A DNA stretch of 64,000 bases from Asaia siamensis (GTDB taxonomy: Bacteria > Pseudomonadota > Alphaproteobacteria > Acetobacterales > Acetobacteraceae), in NCBI RefSeq assembly GCF_014635085.1, contig NZ_BMCH01000004.1, positions 170,104 through 234,103 on the forward strand, in the 5' to 3' direction. The notes under the pieces were generated by a model. That model was given only the letters and a program-made list of their open reading frames with translations. It had not been told where the DNA came from and ran no database searches. A program made the position numbers and the translations under genes. Positions 51,801 through 61,891 of this stretch are shown piece by piece. The stretch's first letter is position 1, and each line of letters begins with the position of its first letter.

Positions 51801-54800
51801 GACCGGCGCTGGCCTGATTCAATCTGCCGATGGGCTGGATATCGCGGCGGTCGGCAATGTTGCGATGACAGGCTCGCTTTTGGCTGGGCGTGGCGATTTG
51901 ACCCTGTCATTTGATGATTTCTCGTCTTCCGGGGAGATCGGTGCGCAGGCAGGAGCACTCAGACTTTCGTCGCGCAATACCCTGCGTAACAGCGGCACGC
52001 TTTATGGCGCGACGGGTACGACGATTAAGGCGGGTAGCGCGCTCGATAACAGTGATGGCCAGATTGGTTCGGGGAATGGTGCGGTCTCTGTCACGGCAGG
52101 TTCTGTTGCCAATAACCGGGGCAGGATCATCGCCTCTTCTGGTGCGCTCGGTCTGACCGTATCGGGCGATATCGACAATAGTGACGGCACGCTTTCAGCC
52201 AAGGGCGGCGTCTTGTCTGTCTCGGCACAGGCGCTGACGAATAACGGGGCGGGTGTCATTTATGCGTCCGGGCCTCTGACAGCGACACTGGCACAATATA
52301 ACGCCGCCCAAGGTGCGTCTCTGGCATCAGATGCCACTCTGGATCTTACGGCCTCGGGCGGCGTGCAGAATGACGGCCAGATCCTGTCGGCGCAGGGCAT
52401 GACGCTCAGCGCCCAGGGTGGTCTGGTCAATGATGCCCACGGGCAGATGGTTGCAACAACAGGCGGTCTGTCAATCACAGCACAAGGCGCAGGTCTTACC
52501 AATAACGGCCAGCTGGGCACGCTGAATGCTGGTGCCGTTTCTCTGAATGGCGCGCGCTATGCCGGGTCTGGCCTTGTGCAGTCTGCGGACAGCTTGACCT
52601 TGCGCATGGATGGATTGGCTTCGGTCGGTGGGTCACTGCTGGCGGGCAAGGGCGATCTGTCACTGACGGCGGGAGCGCTGTCATCAACCGGGCAGATCGG
52701 TGCGCAAAACGGCTTGCTGAGCGTGTCCGTTCAGGATGCCCTGCGCAACAGCGGCACGCTCTATGGCGCGACGGGTACGACGATCAGGGCGGGTGGCGCA
52801 CTCGATAATAGTGATGGCCAGATCGGCAATGGCAACGGATCCATCATGATCACCTCTGCCACACTGCTCAATCACCAAGGCAAAATCATCTCTCCGAAGG
52901 GCAGCGTGTCTCTGATTTCGGGAGATGTCGATAACCGGGCTGGCACCATACAGGGGCAGGACAAGGTTACGGGCACCGTCAGTGCGCTCGATAATCGCAA
53001 CGGCGGAGCTGTGCTCTCCTTGGGATCGGATCTGATCCTGCAAAACGGGGAAAACCCGTTATCCTCCATACTCAACCAGGGAGGGACCATCGGTGCGACC
53101 GGCGTACTCTCAATCGCCACAAAGCATTATGAGTCTGACGCAGGCAGCTCCCTTCTCGGGAACGCCGGTATGGCGCTCTCGGTCTCAGGCGATCTCGATA
53201 ATCAGGGCATCATCTCCAGCGGTACCGATCTTGCCCTGACCGTTGACAGGCTGATCAACGGTGCGGGAGGCCTGATTGCTGCGAAAAATGGCGATCTGAC
53301 GCTCACGACTAATGCGCATAGCGCAGATGCGCTTTCCAATAGCGGTATCATACAGAGCTCGGCAGCCGGAAAAACACTCACGATTGTTACGGCGGGGCTG
53401 ACGAATACCGGGAATATCCTCGGTAATGGAGACGTCACTGTCTCGGTCAGCGATGCCGTGATTAACACCGGCAAGCTTAGTGCCCTCGGCGGCAGTCTCA
53501 CCCTCAATGCGTCGTCGCTGCAAAACGGCGGTACTATGGCAGCGTCGGATCTGCTGTCGCTGCAGCTTTCCAGTTCAGTGCTCAATGAGGGCACCTTCTA
53601 TGGAGCGCAGGGCGTTACGTTGGCCGCCGGCACTTTGGCAAATCGTGGTGAGGGCCAGATTGGGGCCGATACAGGCACGGTTTCGATTGATACCGGTAGT
53701 CTGACGAATGTGGGTGGAACCATTCTCTCGACCCGCAGAGACCTGCAGATAAAGACGGACACGCTTCTTAATGAGGGTGGCATCCTGCAGGGCCAGACGG
53801 GCCAGACCATTGAGACTGCCAATTTGACCAATCGGGCAGGCGGGCAGATCCTGACCCGTGACGGCGCACTCGATATTGCAGGCAGACAGGGCATGCCGAG
53901 TACGGCAGTTGTGAACGATGCCTCGACCCTGCAAGCGACTTCAACGCTGTCGCTCAAGGCGAATTCTCTGACAAACAGCAATGGCACGATCCTGACCACC
54001 GCAGGCGGGATGGATCTTGCGCTTTCTGGTGATGGTGCGCTCGATAACACGGGCGGGATCATCCAGAGCGCCGGAAATCTGCGCCTTGGTGCGGGCGCCT
54101 ATACTGGTTCCATCGCCTCGATGCTGACTTCCAGCGGCGATATGGGCCTGCTTTTGAGTGGCGATGTCGTCAATGCGGGTCATATCGATGCCGGGGGTAA
54201 TCTCGCCCTTGCAGCCCATAGTATTACCAACCTCGTCGGTCAAAGCGCTGACTCGCCTGCGGTCATTTCGGCAAAAGGCCAGACTCTCGCACTGACGGCC
54301 CAGGCCATTGCCAATGCGGGCGCCGTCCAGGCCTCTGGCGATCTGAGCACCCTGACGCTTGAGGCATCGGACCTCCAGAATAGCGGCACGATTGCCGCGC
54401 AACGCGACATTGGCGCTTCGATCACAGGCAGTCTGGGCAATACGGGCACATTCGTCTCGCGTCAGGGTGCGCTGATACTCGCTGCGCAGGACGCTACAAA
54501 TTCAGGTTTCCTCGGAAGCGTTGCCCAGACCCGGCTTACCGTTCAGAACGGCGCGACAAATAGCGGGGTGATTTACGCTGACGCAGGCGTCGTGGCGCGC
54601 ATGGCTGGTCAGTTTGACAACACTGACGGGCAGATAGGTACGGCAAACGGTGATATCACGCTTGACGCTGCGCGTATCATCAACGGGTCGGGACGGATCA
54701 TTGCACAGGGTGGCCTGCTTACGCTGACCGGTACGGCCATAGCCAATAAAAGCGGTGTCCTTCAGGCGGACGGCTCTGTGGCGCTGGCTGCGCCACAATT

Positions 54801-57800
54801 TGACAATACGCTGGGGCTTGTCCTCTCAAAATCGGCTTCTGTGTCTATCGGGGTGGCCAATGCGATCGACAGTGTGACCAATACCCAGGGGATTATCCAG
54901 GGTAACGGGCCTGTCAGTATCGGCTTTACCGACCTTGCCAATGACAATGGTCAGATACTGGCTCAGGCGGGCGATCTGGTTCTTCGTGGGTCAGGCAACG
55001 GCAGCGTGACCAATACGAATGGCGCGATCCAGGCGACAGGAGCGGTCACGCTCGATGCGGGCTCCTATCAAGGCGGTGAAAACAGTCAGGTCACCAGTGG
55101 TCAGTCCATGGGGCTGATGGTGACCAACGGGTTCATCAACGCAGGAAAGATCGCCTCGGTGGGCGACCTGACAGTGCAGGCTGGCAGCGTCTCGAATGAC
55201 CAGCACGGCATCATGGCCAGCACGCAGGGTAATCTTGCCCTCACAAGCGGTGCTGCCCTGATCAATCGAGGCGTGATCCAGACTGAAGCAACCCAGGGGT
55301 TGCTGTCTATTCAGTCTGGCTCACTGGAGAATGCGGCTCAGGCCGGGATTGTTGCCAATGGCAATGCAACACTTGTTTTGCAGGGTGCGCTCGATAATGC
55401 AGGCGAAATCACCGCCCGTGGAAACCAGCTGACGCTGAACGCCACGCAGCTGACCAACAGCAATCTCATGCTTTCGGGCGGCGCACTCTCACTGTCACTG
55501 CCCGGAGACCTGACGAATAACGGCCTGATTTATGGTCTGGCCGATGTGACGCTGAATACGGCCAACACTGATAATCGCGGCGGGCAGATTGGCTCCGGTC
55601 AGGGGCTGGTGTCACTCACGGCCTCGTCCCTGCGCAATGATCAGGGCGGGCGCATCATTGGCACAGACGGGTCGGTGCGCATTGCGACGGGATCTATCGC
55701 CAATGACAATGGCCTGTTGCAGGCGGGGCGCGACATTACGCTTCAGACCGGTCGTCTATCGAATGATGCGGGCCAGGTTCTTGCTGTCGGTGGCGCGCTG
55801 TCCATCGCCAGAGATGGGGCAGGCCATGCGCTTGACGACCTGATCAATAACGGGGGGCGCCTGCAGGCCGGGTCGGACCTTGCTGTTGCTGCGCAGCAGA
55901 TTGAGAGCTCCCAGGGCACGATCCTGACGCAAGGAGGCGACCTGTCCCTCACTGCCGGGCAGGGCGCACGTATGCGCCAGCTCGATCTCACCGGGGGTAC
56001 GCTTCAGGCCGGACGGGATCTGACGCTCTATACCAGCGCGCTCACGGGAACCAGCGCGGTCCAGACCACGCGTAACCTCGATTTCTCCACGGCGCAGGAT
56101 GTCGGGAGCTTTTTGTTCTCTGCCGGAGGCGACGCGCGCCTCACCCTGGATTCCGGCTGGCACATCAATGCCGGGGCTGGCGTCATTGCGGGTGGCGGGA
56201 TCACCGCCATGGCGCCTGATATTGCCAATAACGGCGCTCTTATCGCAGGCGCTGCCCTGTCTCTCTCGACACCCGGCAGTCTGACAAATACAGGGCTGAT
56301 CAGCGGTACGCAGGGCGTGCAGATCGCGCTGGATGGCAATCTGACCAACCGTCAGGGCGCTATCCTTTCCGATGCAGGCGATCTGACGATTGGAGGCAGG
56401 TCGGGCCAGTTTGCCGGGGATATCACGAACAGTTCTGGCCAGATTCTGACAGGCAGCGCTCAGGGTGATGTCGTCATCAGCGCGCGGTCCCTGACCAATG
56501 ATATCATTGGCGGTGTCACCTATCAGCAGGGTCAGGTTGTTTATAGCCAAACCTACGATCAGGCTTTGGCAAACCCGCCGACACCTTCGAATCTCGGCAA
56601 TACGGGGCAGTATTACTGGGGTCAGAAGATCCTGGCCATCCAGACTCCTGACGGTTTGCTGACGCCGGATGGTAAACCGGGATCGGGCTACGTGCTCGCT
56701 GCGCTTTATGGCGGCACTGCCGCCTCGAAGGTTGTCGTAACCGGCGTCGGGTCTCTGGCCACAGCCTCGAACGCACCCTCCGTCATTTCAGCAGGGCATG
56801 ATCTGAACGTTACGACCAGTGGCGCCATTACCAATGATGCCAGCCATCTGGCTGCTGGCAACAACATGTCGCTTAAGGGCGGCTCGCTGAACAATGTCGG
56901 GTACGACACGAGCGTTACCTATACGCTGACCTGCTATAACGGAAATTCCTGCCGTTGGTACATGCCCCCCGGTGAGGCGGCCAATCCTTGGTTTCCCGGT
57001 GGCTGGCAGGTTGGATCGGGTGGTGGCTGGCCTTGGCCAAGCCAGATCTGGGGCAGCAGCCGCTCAAACGGGTTGTCTGGCACGATTGTGGCCGCCAACA
57101 GCCTGATCGGCGATTTTGCAGGGCAGATCAACAACAGCACGATTATCCAGCATGCGACCGCCGCACAGCTTGCCGCCGCCTCGCAATACCAAGGCGGCAC
57201 GCCGGGTGGTGTGACAGCGCCTGGCCTGAACGGTCAGGCAGTAGGCGGCGGTTCCCTGACGCTGCCCGGTGCCGATCGCCCGACAGGGAATATCGATACG
57301 GGCGTTTCCGGTGGCGCCGGGGCGCAGGGAGGCATATCGGGCACTGGGCTAGATGGCGGGTTCTTGACTGGCTCCGGGCAACAGGCGACAGCCCAGTCAG
57401 GGCATGACGGGCTTGGCGCGTTCGATACGGGTGCTCTCGCCGGCGGTGGTAACACCGATCTTGCGCACAACGGTGGTGGATCGCTGACTGCGCCAGGTCA
57501 GGGCAATGGACTGGCGGGCGGACGACCCGAAACAGGGGGCAGCATCACACCCGAAGGGCTCCAGCCGGGCCAGGGCGGCAACGGGCTTTCCGGCGGTCGT
57601 CCGCCATCCGGTGGGTCAGCGCCCTCTCTTGCCGGTGGAGGTGTGCTTCCACAGGAAGGCGTCCAGACGGCAGCGGATGCAGCGCAGCATTTGCGTCTCC
57701 CGGGTTTTCTGAACAGCTCTGATCCGTCGGTAATGCAGGTGATTACCTCCATTCCGGCAGGCAGCGCGCTCTATGTGCCCAACCCGTCGCCCCAGGCGCA

Positions 57801-60800
57801 TTATCTGGTCGAGACGAACCCGGCCTATACGAGCCTGACAGCGTTTCACGGCTCGCAATATCTTGTGGATCGTCTGGGCAAGACACCGTCGGATTATACG
57901 TTTCTGGGTGATTCCTATTTCGACCAGCAATATGTGCAGCAGCAGATTGTTTCGGCGACGGGCCAGACCTTCCTGGGCGGCACGTTTGTCAACGCATCTT
58001 CCCAGATGCAGGCACTGGTCACGAACGGAGCAGATCAGGCGCAGCGCCTTGGTCTGACTTTTGGTCAGGCGCTGAGCGATGAGCAAAAAGCGTCCCTGAC
58101 GCAGAATATCGTCTGGTATGTGCCGGTGCAGGTGAATGGTGCGACGGTGCTGGCGCCGAAGCTCTATCTGGCCCCAGGCAATGTAGCGCTGAGCGGTGGC
58201 ACGATTGCGGCGAAAGACGTGTCGCTTGCGGGATCGAGCGTCACGAATAGCGGGACGATCTCGGGCAGCAACAGCCTGAGCATTCTGGCGCGCAATGGCG
58301 ACATCACCAATACGGGCACGCTGGCAGGCGGCTCGGTGAGCCTGGTGGCGCAGAACGGCTCGATCATCAACAGCGCGACGCTGAACGATTATCTGGTCAA
58401 TGGCGGCAATCAGGGCCAGCTGGGCTCGGTCGGCACGATCACGGCGAGTGGTGCGGCGTCACTCTCGGCCAGCAATGACATCACCTTCAATGGCGGTCGC
58501 CTGAGTTCGGGTGGCGACCTGTCGATGCTGGCGGGCAACAGCCTGACGCTTGGGGCCGCGACGGTGCGTCAGGCCACGGCGGTGAAGGGCGCCAATGTCA
58601 GCAGCGCGTTCAGCCAGACGCAGAATTACACGAGCTCCATCAGAGCGGGTGGCAATGCGGTTCTGGCGGCCCTTGGGGGCGATCTGAAATCGGCGGGTGC
58701 GACGATCGACAGCACAGGCAATATGGTGCTGTCTGCGGCCAAATCGCTCGATCTTGGGTCTGTCACGGACAGCAGCAGCCATGACATCTCTGGCAGCAAG
58801 TCGGGCTTCCTGACGCATAGCAGCTTCACCGACAAGGGCAGTCTGTCGGTCGAGCGCGGCTCGAACGTGACGTCCGGTGGCACGCTGACGGGTCTGTCGG
58901 GCGGGGATATGAGCCTCAAGGGTCTGATAGGCGCGCAGGGCGATGTCTCGCTTTCTGCGGGGGGCAATCTGACGCTGGAGGCCACGAAGACGCAGAGCGA
59001 GGCGAGTGCGTCGCATCACGTGGCGGGTATATCGCTGAGCAGCCAGGGCGCGCAGGGGACGCTGGGCTATGGCATGCGCGACGACAAATCATCGTCCTCG
59101 AGCACGGTCTGGACTCCGTCGGTTCTGGCCTCGCTGGGCGGCAGCGTTGCGCTCAATGCGGGCAAGGCACTCACGATAGACGGCTCGGCATTGTCGGCGG
59201 CGAACGATCTGACGCTCTCGGGCTCGTCCGTCTCGTTGCTGGCCAAGGAGAACAGCCAGACACAGAGCACGGCGCATAAGGAGAAATCCATCGGCGCCAG
59301 CATCGGGCTCTCACCGGGCTCTATGATTGGGCAGGCGGTCAATGGCGCGCTTGCGGCATCGAAGCAGGAAAACGGTGTGCTCGGGGTGCTTGGCGGCCTT
59401 CAGACGGCGGTGGGTGAGGCAGGAGCCTATCCGAGTGGCGCATGGAAAGACGATATCATCGGCGTGCAGGCGAGTGTGGGTTTCTCGACCAGCAAGACGG
59501 CCTCGAGTCAGAGCCAGACGACGTTGCAGGGCTCGTCTGCCAGCGCGGGTGGCACGCTTGCCATGGTGGCGCGTGGTGACAATGCTGCGGATGCGCAGAA
59601 CGGTGCGATCAGTGTCACGGCGGGTCAGCTATCGGGCAAGGATGTGGTTCTTGCTGCCAGCAAGGACATCATGCTGCAATCAGGCGTTGAAAAAGGCGAG
59701 ACGGAAGGGTCAAGCAGTTCCTTTGGCGTCTCGGTCGGGGTGAAGGCGAGTATTGGTGCAGGGCCTAAAGGGGCTCGTGCCGGCGTGAGTGTTACGGGTT
59801 CTGTTGGTGGTTCGACACAGCATAGCCAGTCTGACAGCACGACGCATGTTGTGACGACGGTGACTGGCACGAATAGTGTCACACTGACCACGCCCGGCAC
59901 GACGACGCTTGATGGTGCGGTGGTCTCTGGCGGTCATATCGGTGTGCAGACGGGTAATCTGGTCATCAAGAGCCCGCAAGATACGGCGCATTACGAAAGC
60001 CATTCGACATCGGGTGGTGCGAGTATTTCCGTCCCCGTTACGGGCGTCGGTCAGACGGGTGGTGGCGCGAGCATGGCCCACACGTCGATCACGGACGAAT
60101 ACCGTTCGACCGGAAAGGACCAATCGGGTCTTTATGCGGGTAAAGATGGTCTTGATGTCGAGGTGTCCGGCAACACGCATCTGACCGGCGGCGTAATCAG
60201 CAGCACGGCTGAGGCGGAGCGCAACCATTTCAGCACCGGCAGTCTGACGGCGGAGAGCCTGGAGAACATCTCGCGCTGGAGCGGCACGAGCGTCTCGGCG
60301 GGTGGCGGGTATTCGAAAGACGAGGCGCCGGAAGATGTGCTCAAGACCAGCACGTTTGCGGTAGGTCACGAGGACCACAGCGAGAGCAGCATCACGCAAT
60401 CGGTCATCACGGGCACTATCGATGTGCAGAGCGGCAGCACGACGGGGCATTACAGCACCGATCTCGCTGGCGCGAACGGGCATCTGGACAATGATTTCAA
60501 CGCGAAGAAGCTGAACACGACGCTCCAGATCCAGACCGCCGCACAGACACTCGCAGAAAGCGCCGTAGAGGTTGGCAAGCAGGTATATGATAAATTCCAG
60601 GCGGATCGGGGTGCCTCTGGAGGTAGTGGCCGCAATATCAGCGGTAACAATGCAACTCAGGGTGTGGGATCGCACAACTTTAGTGACGGCCAAGCTCAAC
60701 CAACGGACGGATCTGGTCGGGCGAATGTGGCCACCGGAGATCTGGCTGCTTCTTCTGGGGGCTTACCACTGGGGGACGCTCAGGCGTCAGATAGCAATTC

Positions 60801-61890
60801 GGGTCATGGGGCTCTTCTGGAGAGGCCCTCAGAGGAAATTACAGTCAGGCCGCCTAAAAAATTCTGGAGCGACGCCCAGCTGACTACGCAGTTGGAAGGA
60901 TATGAGAACTGGGAGGTGAGGGGTGGAAGAAACAAGCCTTACTCGGGAGGGATGGGAAGCTCAGCCGAAGCACAGGCTCTCTGGAATGCGAGCGAAAACC
61001 GCCTCAGTCAGATCAGCAATCTTCCCGATGGTTGGGGTCTTATCGGCTCTTTGCCTCTGGCTGGCATGCAGGCCATGGATGGAAAGGGCATGGCAGCCCT
61101 CGGCACTCTGGCACTTGCTGGTCCAAACTTGGTCGGGCTGGGCTCGCAATTTCGCGTTGTCGCGCTTGGCGCAGGTGGATTGCGTGCAGGCGCAGTGTCT
61201 GGGGAAATAGGCTCCGGCGTTCTGGCACTTGTCCAGGGAGGCCGCGGCGTTGTTACCGTTGGGGATATCGCAAAAGCGCTGAAATCGCCACTCGCCTTGG
61301 AAGAGGCAAAAAACGCATTCAATACCGCTCTGAAAGCCTACCAGTCACACCAGAATGTGAGCGCCACTACGGGAGAGCAGCAATCTTCGGATCATACCGG
61401 TAAAAACGATGCGCAGGCTCAGCCAAACAAACAAGCAGCGTCAGCAGAGAAAGTGGGCGCTGATTCATTGCCCCCTAATAATGACGATCCCGACGATGAG
61501 GAGAAAAAAGACAATTTTTCCACCGATCCTAATCAACAGGAGTCACAACCCTCGCCTGGTGGCTTACGCAAAACGCTCGGCGAAGTGCGGGAGCAGCAAG
61601 TGGCAGATATCGTAGGTGGGCGGGTAAGTCGTGATGAAATCCAGCACGGGTCGATGGGAAAGACGGATATCGATGTGATCGCAGGAAATGGTGATCTTGT
61701 CGCAGTAGGAGGCCCGGCGAAGGCGAAAAATTTAGGTCGTCTCGGCGAAGTATTGAGGACATATGCAGCAGAGGCTAGTAAAAGAGGGGTGCAAGCATGG
61801 GCATATTTTGAGGAATCTACACCAGAAAGTGTTTTAAGTCTGGCACGAAGAATTCTGGGGGATCATGTAAAGACTTTCAAGGACAAATAA
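48835..61890 (+). CDS. Giant TpsA/CdiA-like filamentous hemagglutinin exoprotein with C-terminal toxin-like domain
   Basis: 4351 residues. Signal peptide to about residue 31, then a TPS secretion domain (about 40-280) with ANPNGITCNGCGF, the NPNGI motif starting at Asn148. Residues 300-2650 are beta-helical hemagglutinin repeats, including three 253-residue repeats (545-1303). A cysteine-containing region near 2700, a glycine-rich linker (about 2786-2939) and a second FHA region (about 3080-3900) follow. No VENN pretoxin motif was seen. After an acidic linker near 4213-4228 the last 110 residues form a distinct domain (EVREQQVADIVGG, GKTDIDVIAGN, AVGGPAKAKN, WAYFEESTPES), perhaps a nuclease-like toxin. 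With TpsB upstream and a small AT-rich gene immediately downstream, contact-dependent inhibition is the best reading; pure adhesin is the alternative. Confidence 0.92.
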   Translation: MNDTLMKKNLRKLLAVFLSADMALFPAIASAQQAAPSIVIDNHTMPSAPAPNLDRAANGVQQLNIATPNGAGLSHNMFTEYGVEQKGLILNNATKAAQTQLGGYVYGNANLNGTSAKVILNEVTGPHASQMLGTTEVAGQSANVVIANPNGITCNGCGFVNTSRVTLASGHSEIDTTGKLAALKVQDGYVAFEGQGGNFTAVPVLDILSRRVTFSAQVNAQNARLVVGQNRIDYETGQVHPLDKDGSPAPAFAIDSTALGGLYAGQISMLVSEAGAGVRVNGTMAANAGDMTLTTDGQLVLNGKMSASGRVEMAAGETQQAGSIQSGASTQLTSTGAITQSGQIDSQQGIVLSATTVRNTGSLKAAGGAGIRIAARNDVRNSGTLAASGGALSASAQSIGNETGGVLAAQGQLDLQSAGDIANSGQIASQGSSVALRANGKFSQSGGELAAQGGALSITANAIANDETSRIASHDAMHFTATQFGNAGSIIAGQDLSFENSPSLANSGNIQAYSLSGAALQSLSNSGTIQAVSGAMSFSVQTALRNSGTLYGATGATIRAGGALDNSDGQIGSGNGAVSVTAGSVANNRGRIIASSGALGLTVSGDIDNSDGTLSARGGVLSVSAQALTNNGSGVIYASGPLTATLAQYNAVQGASVASDATLDLTASGTVQNDGQILSAQGMRLSAQGGLGNGANGQIVATTDGLSITAQGAGLTNNGQLGTLNAGAVSLNGASYAGSGLVQSADSLTLRMDGLASVGGSLLAGKGDLSLTAGALSSTGQIGAQNGLLSVSVQDALRNSGTLYGATGAAIGAGGALDNSDGQIGAGNGAVSVTAGSVANNRGRIIASSGALGVTVSGDIDNSDGTLSAKGGALSVLGQALKNNGSGVIYASGPLTATLAQYNATQGASLASDTTLDLSTSGSVQNDGLVQSASAMSVKAEGGLDNGSEGRIIASDGNLDISAQGSGLNNDGKIGTVNTGTVQVRAAEMTGAGLIQSADGLDIAAVGNVAMTGSLLAGRGDLTLSFDDFSSSGEIGAQAGALRLSSRNTLRNSGTLYGATGTTIKAGSALDNSDGQIGSGNGAVSVTAGSVANNRGRIIASSGALGLTVSGDIDNSDGTLSAKGGVLSVSAQALTNNGAGVIYASGPLTATLAQYNAAQGASLASDATLDLTASGGVQNDGQILSAQGMTLSAQGGLVNDAHGQMVATTGGLSITAQGAGLTNNGQLGTLNAGAVSLNGARYAGSGLVQSADSLTLRMDGLASVGGSLLAGKGDLSLTAGALSSTGQIGAQNGLLSVSVQDALRNSGTLYGATGTTIRAGGALDNSDGQIGNGNGSIMITSATLLNHQGKIISPKGSVSLISGDVDNRAGTIQGQDKVTGTVSALDNRNGGAVLSLGSDLILQNGENPLSSILNQGGTIGATGVLSIATKHYESDAGSSLLGNAGMALSVSGDLDNQGIISSGTDLALTVDRLINGAGGLIAAKNGDLTLTTNAHSADALSNSGIIQSSAAGKTLTIVTAGLTNTGNILGNGDVTVSVSDAVINTGKLSALGGSLTLNASSLQNGGTMAASDLLSLQLSSSVLNEGTFYGAQGVTLAAGTLANRGEGQIGADTGTVSIDTGSLTNVGGTILSTRRDLQIKTDTLLNEGGILQGQTGQTIETANLTNRAGGQILTRDGALDIAGRQGMPSTAVVNDASTLQATSTLSLKANSLTNSNGTILTTAGGMDLALSGDGALDNTGGIIQSAGNLRLGAGAYTGSIASMLTSSGDMGLLLSGDVVNAGHIDAGGNLALAAHSITNLVGQSADSPAVISAKGQTLALTAQAIANAGAVQASGDLSTLTLEASDLQNSGTIAAQRDIGASITGSLGNTGTFVSRQGALILAAQDATNSGFLGSVAQTRLTVQNGATNSGVIYADAGVVARMAGQFDNTDGQIGTANGDITLDAARIINGSGRIIAQGGLLTLTGTAIANKSGVLQADGSVALAAPQFDNTLGLVLSKSASVSIGVANAIDSVTNTQGIIQGNGPVSIGFTDLANDNGQILAQAGDLVLRGSGNGSVTNTNGAIQATGAVTLDAGSYQGGENSQVTSGQSMGLMVTNGFINAGKIASVGDLTVQAGSVSNDQHGIMASTQGNLALTSGAALINRGVIQTEATQGLLSIQSGSLENAAQAGIVANGNATLVLQGALDNAGEITARGNQLTLNATQLTNSNLMLSGGALSLSLPGDLTNNGLIYGLADVTLNTANTDNRGGQIGSGQGLVSLTASSLRNDQGGRIIGTDGSVRIATGSIANDNGLLQAGRDITLQTGRLSNDAGQVLAVGGALSIARDGAGHALDDLINNGGRLQAGSDLAVAAQQIESSQGTILTQGGDLSLTAGQGARMRQLDLTGGTLQAGRDLTLYTSALTGTSAVQTTRNLDFSTAQDVGSFLFSAGGDARLTLDSGWHINAGAGVIAGGGITAMAPDIANNGALIAGAALSLSTPGSLTNTGLISGTQGVQIALDGNLTNRQGAILSDAGDLTIGGRSGQFAGDITNSSGQILTGSAQGDVVISARSLTNDIIGGVTYQQGQVVYSQTYDQALANPPTPSNLGNTGQYYWGQKILAIQTPDGLLTPDGKPGSGYVLAALYGGTAASKVVVTGVGSLATASNAPSVISAGHDLNVTTSGAITNDASHLAAGNNMSLKGGSLNNVGYDTSVTYTLTCYNGNSCRWYMPPGEAANPWFPGGWQVGSGGGWPWPSQIWGSSRSNGLSGTIVAANSLIGDFAGQINNSTIIQHATAAQLAAASQYQGGTPGGVTAPGLNGQAVGGGSLTLPGADRPTGNIDTGVSGGAGAQGGISGTGLDGGFLTGSGQQATAQSGHDGLGAFDTGALAGGGNTDLAHNGGGSLTAPGQGNGLAGGRPETGGSITPEGLQPGQGGNGLSGGRPPSGGSAPSLAGGGVLPQEGVQTAADAAQHLRLPGFLNSSDPSVMQVITSIPAGSALYVPNPSPQAHYLVETNPAYTSLTAFHGSQYLVDRLGKTPSDYTFLGDSYFDQQYVQQQIVSATGQTFLGGTFVNASSQMQALVTNGADQAQRLGLTFGQALSDEQKASLTQNIVWYVPVQVNGATVLAPKLYLAPGNVALSGGTIAAKDVSLAGSSVTNSGTISGSNSLSILARNGDITNTGTLAGGSVSLVAQNGSIINSATLNDYLVNGGNQGQLGSVGTITASGAASLSASNDITFNGGRLSSGGDLSMLAGNSLTLGAATVRQATAVKGANVSSAFSQTQNYTSSIRAGGNAVLAALGGDLKSAGATIDSTGNMVLSAAKSLDLGSVTDSSSHDISGSKSGFLTHSSFTDKGSLSVERGSNVTSGGTLTGLSGGDMSLKGLIGAQGDVSLSAGGNLTLEATKTQSEASASHHVAGISLSSQGAQGTLGYGMRDDKSSSSSTVWTPSVLASLGGSVALNAGKALTIDGSALSAANDLTLSGSSVSLLAKENSQTQSTAHKEKSIGASIGLSPGSMIGQAVNGALAASKQENGVLGVLGGLQTAVGEAGAYPSGAWKDDIIGVQASVGFSTSKTASSQSQTTLQGSSASAGGTLAMVARGDNAADAQNGAISVTAGQLSGKDVVLAASKDIMLQSGVEKGETEGSSSSFGVSVGVKASIGAGPKGARAGVSVTGSVGGSTQHSQSDSTTHVVTTVTGTNSVTLTTPGTTTLDGAVVSGGHIGVQTGNLVIKSPQDTAHYESHSTSGGASISVPVTGVGQTGGGASMAHTSITDEYRSTGKDQSGLYAGKDGLDVEVSGNTHLTGGVISSTAEAERNHFSTGSLTAESLENISRWSGTSVSAGGGYSKDEAPEDVLKTSTFAVGHEDHSESSITQSVITGTIDVQSGSTTGHYSTDLAGANGHLDNDFNAKKLNTTLQIQTAAQTLAESAVEVGKQVYDKFQADRGASGGSGRNISGNNATQGVGSHNFSDGQAQPTDGSGRANVATGDLAASSGGLPLGDAQASDSNSGHGALLERPSEEITVRPPKKFWSDAQLTTQLEGYENWEVRGGRNKPYSGGMGSSAEAQALWNASENRLSQISNLPDGWGLIGSLPLAGMQAMDGKGMAALGTLALAGPNLVGLGSQFRVVALGAGGLRAGAVSGEIGSGVLALVQGGRGVVTVGDIAKALKSPLALEEAKNAFNTALKAYQSHQNVSATTGEQQSSDHTGKNDAQAQPNKQAASAEKVGADSLPPNNDDPDDEEKKDNFSTDPNQQESQPSPGGLRKTLGEVREQQVADIVGGRVSRDEIQHGSMGKTDIDVIAGNGDLVAVGGPAKAKNLGRLGEVLRTYAAEASKRGVQAWAYFEESTPESVLSLARRILGDHVKTFKDK
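50467..52743 (+). repeat. Three tandem 759-bp (253-residue) in-frame repeats in tpsA
   Basis: Copies begin at 50467, 51226 and 51985, exactly 759 bp apart, each starting with the codons for RNSGTLYGATG; a partial fourth copy begins at 52744 and breaks off after about 100 bp. Copies one and three are nearly the same throughout, while copy two matches in its first 330 bp and then diverges (for example AAEMTGAGLIQSADGLD), rejoining at the next boundary. This points to recombination or gene conversion. Confidence 0.92.
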
Positions 61891-61891
61891 A

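Noticed and set aside
50467..52743. Regular repeats considered as a CRISPR-like array
   Set aside because: Units are 759 bp, in frame and coding; no short repeats with spacers anywhere in the window.
59710..60699. 329-residue minus-strand frame within tpsA
   Set aside because: Arg/Thr-rich composition typical of the antisense of repetitive beta-helix coding DNA; no start signal.
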